Source: an uncultured Microcaldota archaeon (GTDB lineage Archaea > Micrarchaeota > Micrarchaeia > Anstonellales > Bilamarchaeaceae). Taken from it: a stretch of 58,099 bases of DNA. The position numbers and the translations under genes were made by a program. The DNA is taken from NCBI GenBank assembly GCA_903835385.1, contig CAILMQ010000047.1, positions 1-58,099 of the forward strand, written 5' to 3'. The notes under the pieces were generated by a model, which saw nothing but the letters and a program-made list of their open reading frames with translations, searched no databases and was not told where the DNA came from. Positions within the stretch are counted from its first letter, which is position 1. Each line of letters starts with the position of its first letter. Below, piece by piece: positions 33,840 to 44,300 of the stretch.

Positions 33840-35048
33840 ATGCGCCCGGTCAGGCACCTGTTGCTATTGCTAATCGTGCTCGGAATCGCATCCGCAGCGC
33901 CTCCGGACTTCACGCCCATAGTGCCCGCCACGGCCATAATCGTGGCAATCTTCCTGGCAATGATGAACATGTTTTCGGCAACTGTCTCGTCCCCCCAGCT
34001 GGACGCCTGGGCCAAGAACGAGCTCCGCGAACTCATCGCAGGGGTGATACTCGCGGCGCTGATATACGGGTTCTTCGTCGGTTCCACGAGCATTATTCCG
34101 GCCTTAACCGGCAAGTCCGATTACATGAAGGCGTCGCAGGACGTCCTGGACAACCTTCTGACCAACCAGACCACGGGGTTGGACCGTGCGTTCGACGACA
34201 TCATACGCGCCGGAACCAGGGTCAGGGCCGCGGCATCGTACTCGCCCTCCATCAGCATACCCGCATATTGGGTCGGCATCGGCTACACGACCTCCCCCCT
34301 GAGCGGAGTGGCCCCGCTTTTCTCCGCGCTCGCAGCATCCACCACCGGCCTCGCGAACAGCATCTTCCTCTACGAGGGCCTGCTGTTCCTGCTGAAGTTC
34401 TGCGCCACCGCGGTGCCCGCGATGCTCCTGCCAATCTCGCTATGCATCCGCATGATTCCCTTCACGCGGAAAACCGGGAACACGCTGGTGGCAATCTGCC
34501 TGGCCGGCATGGTGCTCGTGCCGTTCTCCGTCATCCTGGTAGGCGAGATGAACAAGGCCATCAACTATCCGCAGGTATATCTCACCAGCTCCCAGCTCGA
34601 CCAGCTGGACCCTGGCGCCTGGGCCATGACCGTAGCGGAGCCGTTCTGCCAGAACATGGTCATACGCCTCATCCTCTCGCTCAACGACCTGATGTTCTCC
34701 CTGGTGATATGCCTGCCGTTCCTGCTCATCCCGATTTTCGGCGCCGGGATATTCGCGGTCTGCCAGCCCCTTGTGCAGAATCTGGTATACCCCATCCTGA
34801 TGATGGTGATGCAGGCTGCCTATGACATCGCCCTGGGAGCCTGGATAGCCTTCGCAGGGGAGGGCATAGGCTACAGCGACAGGGCGTTCGACGTGCTCGT
34901 GGTTTTCCTGAGCAACGTGAACAATGCAATCCTGCTCAGCTACCTGGACACAATAATAATAGGGATAATAACCATATCCGGGGCGCGCAGCATCTCGACT
35001 GCGCTGGGGGGCGAGTGGTATCTCGCCGGAATACAGAGGTTCGTGTGA
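33840..35048 (+). CDS. Polytopic membrane protein, paralogue 1 of 6
   Basis: This 402-residue membrane protein has a signal-like N-terminus (HLLLLLIVLGIASAAPP) and about 7-8 membrane helices. Family marks shared with the five following genes are LDAWAKNELRELIAG after the first mature helix, PISLCIRMIPFTRKTGNTLVAI in the middle, and the C-terminal ALGGEWYLAGIQRFV. It is the first gene of the operon, leaderless behind the shared TATA box. The family resembles VirB6/TrbL or CedA channel proteins in layout only; I cannot show homology. Gap to the next gene is 4 nt. Confidence 0.75.
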   Translation: MRPVRHLLLLLIVLGIASAAPPDFTPIVPATAIIVAIFLAMMNMFSATVSSPQLDAWAKNELRELIAGVILAALIYGFFVGSTSIIPALTGKSDYMKASQDVLDNLLTNQTTGLDRAFDDIIRAGTRVRAAASYSPSISIPAYWVGIGYTTSPLSGVAPLFSALAASTTGLANSIFLYEGLLFLLKFCATAVPAMLLPISLCIRMIPFTRKTGNTLVAICLAGMVLVPFSVILVGEMNKAINYPQVYLTSSQLDQLDPGAWAMTVAEPFCQNMVIRLILSLNDLMFSLVICLPFLLIPIFGAGIFAVCQPLVQNLVYPILMMVMQAAYDIALGAWIAFAGEGIGYSDRAFDVLVVFLSNVNNAILLSYLDTIIIGIITISGARSISTALGGEWYLAGIQRFV

Positions 35049-35052
35049 TGCC

Positions 35053-36006
35053 ATGAAGGGACCGATATTGCTCCTGCTCCTGATGAGCGCGGTGTTCTCC
35101 GCGTCCTGCATCAGCGACGCCGGCGACACCATACTCAGCGAGCAGGGGCTCGCCATAGCCGTGGCGTTCAGCCTCACCATAATGGTCATCGCGGTCGCCT
35201 ACGCGGCGGGCACGGTCACGGCCAACTCCGGGCTCACCATATTCGCCAAGGACGAGCTCTACCACCTGTTCTTCTCGGTCATGCTGCTTTTGGGCTTCTC
35301 CGGCATACTGGTCTTTTCCTGCCAGACCATGAACATCTTCTACGACTCCACGATGTCCCAGATGGGGGCCCTCTCGTGCTACCATCCGGGAAACAGCCTC
35401 AGCGCGACATCCATGTGCTACATCAAGCTGGCCAAGAGCGACGCGGAGAACATCGCCAAATATTACATCAGCCAGCACATAGAGAACATGATGCAATCCA
35501 CGTTCTCGTTCACGGTCTCCATCCCCTTCATGGACGCCTACACCTCGGTGGCGGACAGCTATCACAAGGTCCATGCCCAGCAGTACGACATGGTGCTCAA
35601 CAGCTTCGTGCTGCCCGCGCTTCTCAGCATCAACATGCAGAAGCTGCTACTGGAATTCGTGAACAACAACGTGATACCCTGGGTGCTGCCCATAGCGTTC
35701 CTTTTCAGGGTGATACCCCCCTTCCGCTCCATGGGCAACACGCTCATCGCCCTGGCGGTGGGGCTCTACATATTAATACCCTTCATGTACACGTTCAACC
35801 TGTCCATGTACGACATAATGGGCCAGGGATGCAGCGGGTTCTCCGCCGGCGTGGACGATTTCGTGTTCGGCCCCGGCTGCAGCACCTACGGGTTCTGGAA
35901 CGTGGGCAGGCTGATGCCCCAGGCGTTCTTCCTGCCCAACCTCACCATGGCGCTGTTCATAACTTTCATGGCTGCGATAAACAAGGCATTGCGGGCGATA
36001 GGGTGA
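35053..36006 (+). CDS. Polytopic membrane protein, paralogue 2 of 6
   Basis: The 317-residue product has a signal-like start (ILLLLLMSAVFSASC), about 5-6 membrane helices, and the family marks LTIFAKDELYHLFF and PIAFLFRVIPPFRSMGNTLIAL. Unlike the others it ends shortly after its last helix (INKALRAIG) and lacks the LGG-type tail. Several Cys lie in the predicted extracellular loops (SCYHPG, GCSGF, GCSTYG). GTGTGATG precedes its start. Confidence 0.72.
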   Translation: MKGPILLLLLMSAVFSASCISDAGDTILSEQGLAIAVAFSLTIMVIAVAYAAGTVTANSGLTIFAKDELYHLFFSVMLLLGFSGILVFSCQTMNIFYDSTMSQMGALSCYHPGNSLSATSMCYIKLAKSDAENIAKYYISQHIENMMQSTFSFTVSIPFMDAYTSVADSYHKVHAQQYDMVLNSFVLPALLSINMQKLLLEFVNNNVIPWVLPIAFLFRVIPPFRSMGNTLIALAVGLYILIPFMYTFNLSMYDIMGQGCSGFSAGVDDFVFGPGCSTYGFWNVGRLMPQAFFLPNLTMALFITFMAAINKALRAIG

Positions 36007-36007
36007 T

Positions 36008-38146
36008 ATGGTGAAGCACAAAATCATGCTGGCGGCCTTCCTGCTGCTCCTGTCAGCCCCGCTCCTCGCCCAGAACGTCACCAACGTGGTGCAGAACGCG
36101 CCGACAGGCGCGGCGTTCGAGCTGTTCAACAACTGGCAGGCCCTGGCGGCCATAGCCCTGGTGATATCCACCATACTGGTCGGCATGGCCTACGCGGCTG
36201 GCATAGGCTTCCAGATGTCCGAGCTGGAGGCATGGGCAAGGAGCGAGCTCGGCCAGGTGTTCGCAAACGCCGTCATCGTGCTGGCGCTCATCGCCACGGT
36301 CGCGCTGATAGACGCCCTGACCATGGAAATCGTGAACGTCTCGGGCATAGGCGGGCTGCACTGCAGCCCGGGCCAGAACTGCCTGAACAAGACCGCCAAC
36401 GCCTATCTGGAGGATTACATAAACCTTTCCAGGGACGGCGCGAGGAACGTGCTCCACCAGAACCTTGCCGCGACCGCATGGGCGAACAGGAGGTTCAGCG
36501 TCACCTGCTACGTAATATATTGTGCGCAGGTGGGCGTCTCGTGGTCGCTCTGGGCCCACTACATACTGGATTCGGACAGGTTCTCGCTGGTCTTCGAGTA
36601 CTACCAGGGCGTGATGTCCTCGCTCTACTCGCAGAAATTCTTCGTGAGCGAGATATGCTTCAAGATAGGGCCGCTCATACTCGCGGCCGGCATTGTGGCG
36701 CGGTCGTTCTTCCTCTCGCGCAAGGTCGGAGGCCTCCTCATAGCCATAGCCGCAGGCATAATGTTCTTCTTCCCGGCAATGTACATCTTCGACTGGATGA
36801 GCATGGACATGGCCATAACCGGGGACACGGGCACAGTGGCGCCGGCAGACTGCCCCCTGGAATGCAGCTACGTGGCTCCCATAGCATATTACAACCAGAG
36901 CCCGGGTGTCCCAGCGGCCCTGAATACCACGTCGCAGGTATACGCCCTGTTCGACGAGACCAAGTATAACGCCGTCAGGGACCTCGTCCTGGGCAAGACC
37001 AGGTCCATGAAAAACGCCTCCGGCGTCCTGGTGGTCTCCTGCGAGAACTGGAGCGTGCACGTGAAAGACGCGAGCTGCGCGACGGGCAACGGCGAGTGCG
37101 ACGTTGCATGCGACCGCTCCTGCAGGGAACTGCCATATCCGACCGGCTCCAGCACCTGCGTGAACTACACCATGCAGGTCGCCTGCGCCGCGCTTCCCCC
37201 GGAATGCAAGGTGACGCGCCTGGTGGCGGTGGTGGATGTGGAGGAGAACAAATCATGCCCCGCGGACTGCAAGATAGTCCCGCCGCTGAGAAGCGACTGC
37301 AACCTGGCCGCCACGAACAGCAACAAGCCCGGGGGCAACTGCCTGTATTCCCGCTTCGACTGCAGGGTGGCGGAGACAAACGACCTGAGCTGGAGGCCTT
37401 CCATAGACACCAACATCAAGAACGCCGACCGCTGCAACGTCTATCCCAAGGACTGCATCGCAAGCACGGACGCGTCGCAAAGCTGCGTGTGGGTGCTGCC
37501 GCCCTTCGGCTCATGCGACGACTCCTGCGACGGATGCCCGCAGGAGTGCAGGATATCCAACGGCACGAAGAGCATGTCGAAAATCCTGCCGGATTACTGC
37601 ACGAACGTGAGCCTTGACGGCCCGGCATGCAAAAAATGCACGGACATGTGCAAGGTGCCCATTGACGCGATATACGCAAAAGCCCCCTCGGACAGCGTCA
37701 ATTGCAGCAGATGCCCGCAGACAATGCGGATAACCGGCACGAACCTTCCAGCCAACTATTTCCTCGACAACAACGGCTGGTTTTTCAGCACGAGCTGCTC
37801 CCCTGACAGCTGCCCGTTTGATTACCGTGTTACGGTACCCTCCAGCATATGCGAAACCTGCGGAGGCATTGACGAGGAATACACCTACAACCCTCCCCTT
37901 GACACCGAATGCACGGACCTGTGCAAGCCTCCTGACGGCGGGCCATCCAAATCATCGGGCGACTATACCAAAATAGGGGAGGAGGGCCTGGTGGGCAGGC
38001 AGGAAATCCAGTCAGTGTCCAAGTTCATGGGCCCGGCCTACCTGCTGCCCCTGCTGAACATCGCAGCAACGCTCATAGTGATAAAATCCCTTTCCGAGAT
38101 GCTTGGCGGGGACGTGGAGATACCGGGCATATCAAAGATATTCTGA
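36008..38146 (+). CDS. Polytopic membrane protein with Cys-rich ectodomain, paralogue 3 of 6
   Basis: The 712-residue protein is the longest of the set. It has a signal peptide (KIMLAAFLLLLSAPLLAQ). The first helices carry LEAWARSELGQVFAN. A helix pair follows with ARSFFLSRKVGGLLIAI. A large insert (about 275-655) with some 50 Cys in short CxxxC-type clusters should be extracellular. A last helix and the shared tail LGGDVEIPGISKIF finish it. The insert resembles the Cys-rich parts of the 1611-residue lipoprotein downstream. It probably forms disulfides, for which the thioredoxin-like protein at 11.6 kb could serve. Confidence 0.75.
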   Translation: MVKHKIMLAAFLLLLSAPLLAQNVTNVVQNAPTGAAFELFNNWQALAAIALVISTILVGMAYAAGIGFQMSELEAWARSELGQVFANAVIVLALIATVALIDALTMEIVNVSGIGGLHCSPGQNCLNKTANAYLEDYINLSRDGARNVLHQNLAATAWANRRFSVTCYVIYCAQVGVSWSLWAHYILDSDRFSLVFEYYQGVMSSLYSQKFFVSEICFKIGPLILAAGIVARSFFLSRKVGGLLIAIAAGIMFFFPAMYIFDWMSMDMAITGDTGTVAPADCPLECSYVAPIAYYNQSPGVPAALNTTSQVYALFDETKYNAVRDLVLGKTRSMKNASGVLVVSCENWSVHVKDASCATGNGECDVACDRSCRELPYPTGSSTCVNYTMQVACAALPPECKVTRLVAVVDVEENKSCPADCKIVPPLRSDCNLAATNSNKPGGNCLYSRFDCRVAETNDLSWRPSIDTNIKNADRCNVYPKDCIASTDASQSCVWVLPPFGSCDDSCDGCPQECRISNGTKSMSKILPDYCTNVSLDGPACKKCTDMCKVPIDAIYAKAPSDSVNCSRCPQTMRITGTNLPANYFLDNNGWFFSTSCSPDSCPFDYRVTVPSSICETCGGIDEEYTYNPPLDTECTDLCKPPDGGPSKSSGDYTKIGEEGLVGRQEIQSVSKFMGPAYLLPLLNIAATLIVIKSLSEMLGGDVEIPGISKIF

Positions 38147-38157
38147 GGCAGATTGAC

Positions 38158-39132
38158 ATGAGGGCAAAGGCATTGCTGGCGATGTTCCTGCTGGTGTCCG
38201 CCAGCTTCGCCGCATGGCAGACCACCGCGGCGCTGGCCATGGTCACGTCCCTAATACTGGTCGCGATAGTCTTCATGATAGGATTCGGCTTCGGAGTGGA
38301 CGCCCTCACGGGCATGGCAAAGGACGAGGTCTACCAGCTGATAGTGCTTGCAGTGATGGTCGCGGCGCTTTACGGGACTGACAGTTTCATAAACGCCCTG
38401 TCCACCAACACCGAGCTCGCCCAGGGCGCGCCGAACCTGCAGACCGCCGCCCTCCTGAGCCTGAACAGCACCATAGACAGCCTGTCCACGGACTATGCCA
38501 GCGTGCGCGCAGTGGACAAGAGCGCAGGCATAGCCTCATCGCAGATGCTCTCCTGCCAGCTCCAGAGCATCGGCTACACCGTGTCGGGCTGCGGCGGGTT
38601 CTCCATGCTCGCGGGCCCGTTCTCCCTCGCAGGCACCATCATGGGTTTCGCGCTCGGCGAGCTGAACGCGGTCCACAGGCTAATCGAGCTCGGGCTCGCC
38701 TACGCGCTGACGCTGCTCCTTCCCCTGGGCATAGTGCTGCGCACGTTCAGGTTCACGCGCGGCGCGGGCGGCTTCCTCATCGCCATCGCGGTCTCCATCC
38801 ACATCCTGCTGCCCGCCGGCATAGTATTCGTGGACATGCTCGGCGAATCGTTCCTCGCGAGCTCCGACGCGTCCCTCTACCAGCCCAAGGACACGCTGAG
38901 CGGAGTGAGCGCGTCATGCGAGCCCGGCGACACCGGGGATGGCAACAGCGACGCGGCCATAAGCGTGTACAATTCGCTGCGGGCCGCGATAAAGAGCTAC
39001 ATGTACATCATATTCGTGAAAGCCACGCTGGGCCCGGTGGTCGCGGTGCTCATGATGAGCGCGGGAATAAGGGCGATATCCTCGCTCGCCGGGGCAGAGG
39101 TGGACGTGAGCGCATTGGCGAGGGTGGTCTGA
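38158..39132 (+). CDS. Polytopic membrane protein, paralogue 4 of 6
   Basis: The 324-residue protein has the family order: N-terminal signal-like helix, LTGMAKDEVYQLIVLAV, a luminal region with a Cys pair (SCQLQSIGYTVSGCGG), LPLGIVLRTFRFTRGAGGFLIAIAV, and the tail LAGAEVDVSALARVV. About 6 membrane helices are predicted. It begins 11 nt after paralogue 3. Confidence 0.74.
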   Translation: MRAKALLAMFLLVSASFAAWQTTAALAMVTSLILVAIVFMIGFGFGVDALTGMAKDEVYQLIVLAVMVAALYGTDSFINALSTNTELAQGAPNLQTAALLSLNSTIDSLSTDYASVRAVDKSAGIASSQMLSCQLQSIGYTVSGCGGFSMLAGPFSLAGTIMGFALGELNAVHRLIELGLAYALTLLLPLGIVLRTFRFTRGAGGFLIAIAVSIHILLPAGIVFVDMLGESFLASSDASLYQPKDTLSGVSASCEPGDTGDGNSDAAISVYNSLRAAIKSYMYIIFVKATLGPVVAVLMMSAGIRAISSLAGAEVDVSALARVV

Positions 39133-39133
39133 C

Positions 39134-40285
39134 ATGGCTAAACCAACCATCCTCCTCGCATTCCTTTTCCTGCTCCTGCCCGCCCTGCACGCAGACCTGG
39201 CTCCGCCCGCGGTAGACTTGTGCTCTGCGGATTTCATGAGCCCCATAGAGGTGATATGCGGAATCGCGAGCATTGCCGCCATACTGCTCATAGCGTTCGG
39301 CTATCTCCTGGGCCAGGTCACAAGCAACCCCAAGGTGAGCGTGTGGGCCAAAAGCGAGATACTGCAGGTGCTGATGTCCATCGCCTCGTTGTTTCTCCTG
39401 ATGCTCCTGGTGAGCTCGTTCTGCGCCATAAACATGAGCGAGGTGGCGTCCATATTCGACATCCCCATGGCGCCGAATTCGGCTTATTCGGGCAACGTGT
39501 ATTCCGCGGCCCTCGGATACCTGACCAACACGCTCGTTTTCAGCCATGACGCGCTCAGGGTGATACGCTACCACCTGGAGGCGTTCACGGTGCTCAGCCA
39601 GATAAGCCTGTTCAGCTGCGACATGAAGAGCCCGTCCATAGACGTCTTCGGGGTCTTCAGCATCCCGGCCATAGGGTGGGGCTGCTTCTTCTCCTATTCC
39701 GGCACCCAGGGCCAGGCGCTCGGCGCGTATTCCTCGGTCATGGGCGCGCTCAACCTGTTTTACAACAGCACCCTGGTGGCCTACATCACCACGCTCAACT
39801 TCCTGTTCATACTGATGTTCATATACAAGGGGTTCGTGCTGTTCCTGCTCCCGTTCGCCATATTCATGCGCTCCATGCCCTACATGCGCTCCTTCGGCTC
39901 CCTGCTCATAGCAGTGGCACTCTCCTTCATGATAATATACCCGCTCATGCTCGCGGTGTTCGGGATGATGGCGGACGTGCTGCTCAGGGAGCCGCCCAAC
40001 GTGGCGCAGTTCATGAACGAGAACACATTCCCTGACAATACTGGCGCCAGCGCGCTGGGAGCCTCCACGGCCGCGGCGCTCAGCAGCGGAGCGGCCTATT
40101 TCGAGCACATATATTTCCCCAATGGCGACAATGTCGCCGGGGCGATAGCCTTCGCGGCCTACGCGTTCATAGCCGGAGTGTTCCTGCCCACATCCGCGCT
40201 GCTCGCGGCCATGGCCTCGGTGAACTACCTGGCGAGGATTTACGGTGAGGATATAGACCTGAGCAGGATACTCCAGATGGTGTGA
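39134..40285 (+). CDS. Polytopic membrane protein, paralogue 5 of 6
   Basis: The 383-residue protein has a cleavable-looking signal (ILLAFLFLLLPALHA). It then has VSVWAKSEILQVLMSIAS, LPFAIFMRSMPYMRSFGSLLIAVAL, and the C-terminal YGEDIDLSRILQMV in place of LGGD. Seven or so membrane helices are predicted. It begins 1 nt after paralogue 4, so translation is coupled. Confidence 0.74.
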   Translation: MAKPTILLAFLFLLLPALHADLAPPAVDLCSADFMSPIEVICGIASIAAILLIAFGYLLGQVTSNPKVSVWAKSEILQVLMSIASLFLLMLLVSSFCAINMSEVASIFDIPMAPNSAYSGNVYSAALGYLTNTLVFSHDALRVIRYHLEAFTVLSQISLFSCDMKSPSIDVFGVFSIPAIGWGCFFSYSGTQGQALGAYSSVMGALNLFYNSTLVAYITTLNFLFILMFIYKGFVLFLLPFAIFMRSMPYMRSFGSLLIAVALSFMIIYPLMLAVFGMMADVLLREPPNVAQFMNENTFPDNTGASALGASTAAALSSGAAYFEHIYFPNGDNVAGAIAFAAYAFIAGVFLPTSALLAAMASVNYLARIYGEDIDLSRILQMV

Positions 40286-40287
40286 AC

Positions 40288-41337
40288 ATGATGGTGCCAT
40301 TGCTCTCAGCGTTTGATTTCTTCGGCAATGCCGGCGTGAACTGGATGGACAACTGGTTCCCGATGTGCATACTGGCCACCCTTCTTGCCGTGACCATCCA
40401 CGCCACGCTCATCGCGTTCTCCAAGGCGTTCAAGATGACCGAGCTGGAGCACTACGCGGAGTCCGAGATACTTCAGGCCCTCGCCACGGCCTTCATAGCC
40501 ATATTCCTGGTGGGCCTCGTGGGCGGGGCAACTGATTTCGTCGGCAACATCGTGGGAACCGGCGGCTCCTATGTGACGTGCGGCAACACGCAGATGCCGG
40601 TCATTGCGTCCGGCACTGCGACCAAGGACTCCTTCCAGACCATGCTGGACATCGTGCAGTGCAGGCTCCATGAAAAGGCGGTCTCAATAGCAAATGCCCA
40701 GGCGGCAATTTCCACAGGCAGCGCAGCCAAGTTCAACCTGCTCAACCTGGGGGTGTCGTTATTCGGAGTAACCGTGTTCAAGGGCGACTGGATAAGCAGC
40801 TGGTTCAGGGACACGGAGACGTTGCGCATCACGAACAACCTCGCCACGGTGCTGCTCGTGGGGCTCAACGCCCAGTCCTTCCTCGTGCTTTACGTGAAGA
40901 ACACCATGCTGACCATGTTCATACCCCTGGGCATACTGCTCAGGGCGTTCCACTTCACGCGCGGCGCGGGCGCGCTGTTCATCTCCCTTGGAATCGGGCT
41001 ATACTTCCTGTTCCCGGTCTTCTTCGTGCTCCTGGACCCGGGTTTCGTGAAAATAGACGCGGCCCCGAACATGGGAGGGGCGCAGGTGGTGTCGCAGGGC
41101 CTCTGCTATCCCACGCTGAGCGCCGCGGTGTCGCTCATGACCACCAACAACCAGGCCTCGCCTACGGTGTCGCTTTCGTTCGCCCGGCTCCGCGACCAGC
41201 TCTCGCAGGCCTATATAGGCCTCATGCTGCACCCATTGGTCGCCCTGTTCCTCACGCTCGCGTTCGTGCGCTACATGATGACGCTGCTGGGCGGAGACCC
41301 GTACACCGTGATGAGAATGGTAACCAAGGTGATATAG
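40288..41337 (+). CDS. Polytopic membrane protein, paralogue 6 of 6
   Basis: The product of about 349 residues lacks the obvious cleavable signal of its neighbours but keeps TELEHYAESEILQALATAF, PLGILLRAFHFTRGAGALFISL and the tail LGGDPYTVMRMVTKVI. Mid-region Cys (VTCGNTQ, VQCRL) could pair outside the cell. ATG 40288 with GGTG upstream is preferred; a GTG at 40282 would overlap the previous stop. Confidence 0.73.
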   Translation: MMVPLLSAFDFFGNAGVNWMDNWFPMCILATLLAVTIHATLIAFSKAFKMTELEHYAESEILQALATAFIAIFLVGLVGGATDFVGNIVGTGGSYVTCGNTQMPVIASGTATKDSFQTMLDIVQCRLHEKAVSIANAQAAISTGSAAKFNLLNLGVSLFGVTVFKGDWISSWFRDTETLRITNNLATVLLVGLNAQSFLVLYVKNTMLTMFIPLGILLRAFHFTRGAGALFISLGIGLYFLFPVFFVLLDPGFVKIDAAPNMGGAQVVSQGLCYPTLSAAVSLMTTNNQASPTVSLSFARLRDQLSQAYIGLMLHPLVALFLTLAFVRYMMTLLGGDPYTVMRMVTKVI

Positions 41338-41340
41338 AAG

Positions 41341-44300
41341 ATGAAACCCGCCGCCTCTGCCGCACGCATTATCCTCGCCATCCCGCTCGCCGTTGCCTTC
41401 TTCATGCTGCTTTCCGCGGGATGCATCGAGAAATCCAAGGCCCTGGGCTGCTGCGTGCTGACCAACGCGACAAATCCCCCCTACAAGTGCTTATGGTTCA
41501 ACATGTCCAACGACAGGTTCGTGGACCTGTACTCCAAGACCAAGTTCTGCGACCAGGGCACCCAGATGTGCAATGTCACGTCCCTGGACCCTGCCAACCC
41601 CAATATCCAGCTTGAGATACCATTCTGCACGGACGACACCATAACCCAGTGCATAAAGCCCGACTGCCTTGCCATGGTCTGCGGCGATTTCACATACAAG
41701 CCCAAGGTCGCTCCGGGAGTGGCCACTGCGGAGGATGCGGCGGACACGGCTCCGGCGAACGACACCAAGGAGACCACCCAGGCGCTCTACAACGGCCAGT
41801 GCAGGTTCCTTCCAATGGACTCCAAGCTTAAGATAACCATGAAGACCTCGAAATCCGCCATAAACGACTTCAGGTTCGGCATAGGCAAGGATTTCGACGA
41901 ATACGACTACTACCACTATTATTTCCCCGTATCGGACAGGCTCTGCATGACAAATCCCACCGGAAGCATAGACCGGTACATGAACTACCTGCAGCCCGGG
42001 ACCGGCGGCGTTCCGGTTCCCTACGACCCGAAAACGTCTTTGACCGGGTCCTGCACCACGGACGCGTCGGCAGCGCCGCCCGCAAGCTTCGCCCCGACGC
42101 CGGCCTCGGCAAGCCTGCCCCTTATCCGGGATTCAAAATCCTACGCCTATCAGGACTACGCCGACTTCGCCTGGACAGTCACGTCCAAGGGCTGGTCCAC
42201 GTCCATGGGTTTCAACCTCTCCGGATACTACGAGGACCTGGGCAGGTCTTTCTACAGGACAACCCTCTCCACCGCCTACGTGGACAAGTTCTACAGCGAT
42301 GCCACGGCCCGCGCGCCATTCGAGTGCGACCAATCAAAGTACGAGTGCCTCTCGGGCAGATGCGCGAACGACTTCTACAACAGGGGCGTGAACCTGGTAA
42401 CCAGGGCGGACGGGACTGCGGAGGATCCGATGGTCACGGACTGCAAGAGCATCAAAACCACGACTGGCCAATCCATGGTGGTGTGCTACCCCACAATCAG
42501 CGCGAACAACAACGGAGGCACCGCGAACCTGCAGTACGCCAAGGTCACCTACAGGACATTGGATAACCTGGAGCCCACGGATGACTACAGCCACGACGAT
42601 TTGAAATTGGGATCGACCGATTACCATAACCCGGGCAGGGCACAGATCGACTATCTATTGAATCCCTGGGGCGGGGTCGCCTTCGGTTTCAACGGCAACT
42701 CGGGAGCGATTGGCGGTTCCCTGTTCTATCTTGGTCCTGGGACTGCGGTGACGATGCTTCCGAAAGATTTCAACTACACCTGGATGGACACCACCGGAGC
42801 GTATCCGCCTGCCGCCCAGATAGCGTTCTTTGACAACCCCAATGTCCAATTCAATGGCGAACAGATTATCGGCTATGCGGTGATGGATGACGGCGAGCTT
42901 TATAAGACATATTTTGGGCAGAACTGCCTTTTGAACAATTACTATAGCAATCCCAGGTATTCATACAACCCCAAAACCCCGGTATCAGAGGCCGACTGCG
43001 AGGCCGACTGCACCGGCTCCTCCTACTGCACCGCAGCGCACCAGTCCGATTGCCATGATTATTGCACCGCGCGCGTGAACGAACGTACCGGCCTCACGGA
43101 CTACGCATACGTCCCCACGCCCGGGACAGCCACATCAATGGACAACTGCATAAAGGAGTGCAACAGCACCGCCTTCTGCGGGCCGGCGAACACCTCCAAT
43201 TGCCAGGACTATTGCAACGCGCGTTTGATGACCGTGGATACGGGAAACGCTAAGAACTATTCGTATACCGACACCTCTTACGTTGGAAAGACAGCCCAGG
43301 GCAGTTGTCCTACAAGCAGCTCAATCTGCCTAACCTTACCTACCGACGATTACAATCATGCCATAGCCGCGTGCGCAAGTGCTTGTAATGATACCTCTGT
43401 CTGCGGGCCGGACAGCAATGTTGACGCATCTGGTTATTCTTATGCTGGCAGATGCTATGCCTATTGCAACGCGCGCGTATCACGCGATGCCCAAGGCCTA
43501 ATCGCGCTCAAAGAGCCGGAGCCGGAAACACCATGCCAGTATGGGTCAAGCTTGACCGCAATCAACGATGACGCCACGCCCGCACCGGCATGCACCTATA
43601 CCAAAACCGCGGTCACGCTCAATGCTCCGGATCCTGCAGCGCCATGCACGTATACTGTGAAATACTCGCAGACACCAAACCCCACATATACTAACAAGGG
43701 TGCCTACAAGGAAACAAGCGACTTCATAGAAGTGCAGCTCTCGGCCTACTCGTACGGCACCTTGGGCGACCAGGCGGGAACATACAGCAAGGGAGGGCCG
43801 CCCGGTTCTGCGAACGGGGGGCTCGAGGACGCGCAAAACATGAACAATCCGGATGATCTGGCAAATTACCAAAGGCTGATTTATGCTTTCGAGCCGCTCT
43901 TCAACGACACCCTTGACGGCTATTCGTCATCCGCGGGGTGGGAAGACAAATGCAGCCCGTGGAACAGTGTCGATGTGAATGACATGTTGTTCGCCGCCAT
44001 GCCCTGGGTGCCGATGTACAAGAAATACCTCAGCAACGGCGAGCATCTGGTCCTGAACGCGCCAGCACTGAATTTTTTCAGGCAGGACAACGTTTTTGGC
44101 CAGGATACCAGTACCACGCCCCTCATCTCAGGCAACAATATCTGCGACCTCGAAATGGTATCGGCAAAGTATACCGGCATAGGCCAGGGCGCCAGGGATT
44201 GGATTCCAATCGACTACCAGGCCCTGCTCCCAAATACGATATACCTGCTCAAAGGCACGACGGATGCGCAAGGCAACATAAAAATAGGCAAGTGCAACGT

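Noticed and set aside
33840-41337. Naming the six paralogues VirB6 or CedA
   Set aside because: Only layout and topology are similar; no diagnostic motif of those families can be read by eye, so the names are kept as hypothesis only.
42990-43480. DNA repeat or CRISPR in the giant lipoprotein gene
   Set aside because: The similarity is at protein level (Cys modules) with irregular DNA spacing; it is coding.
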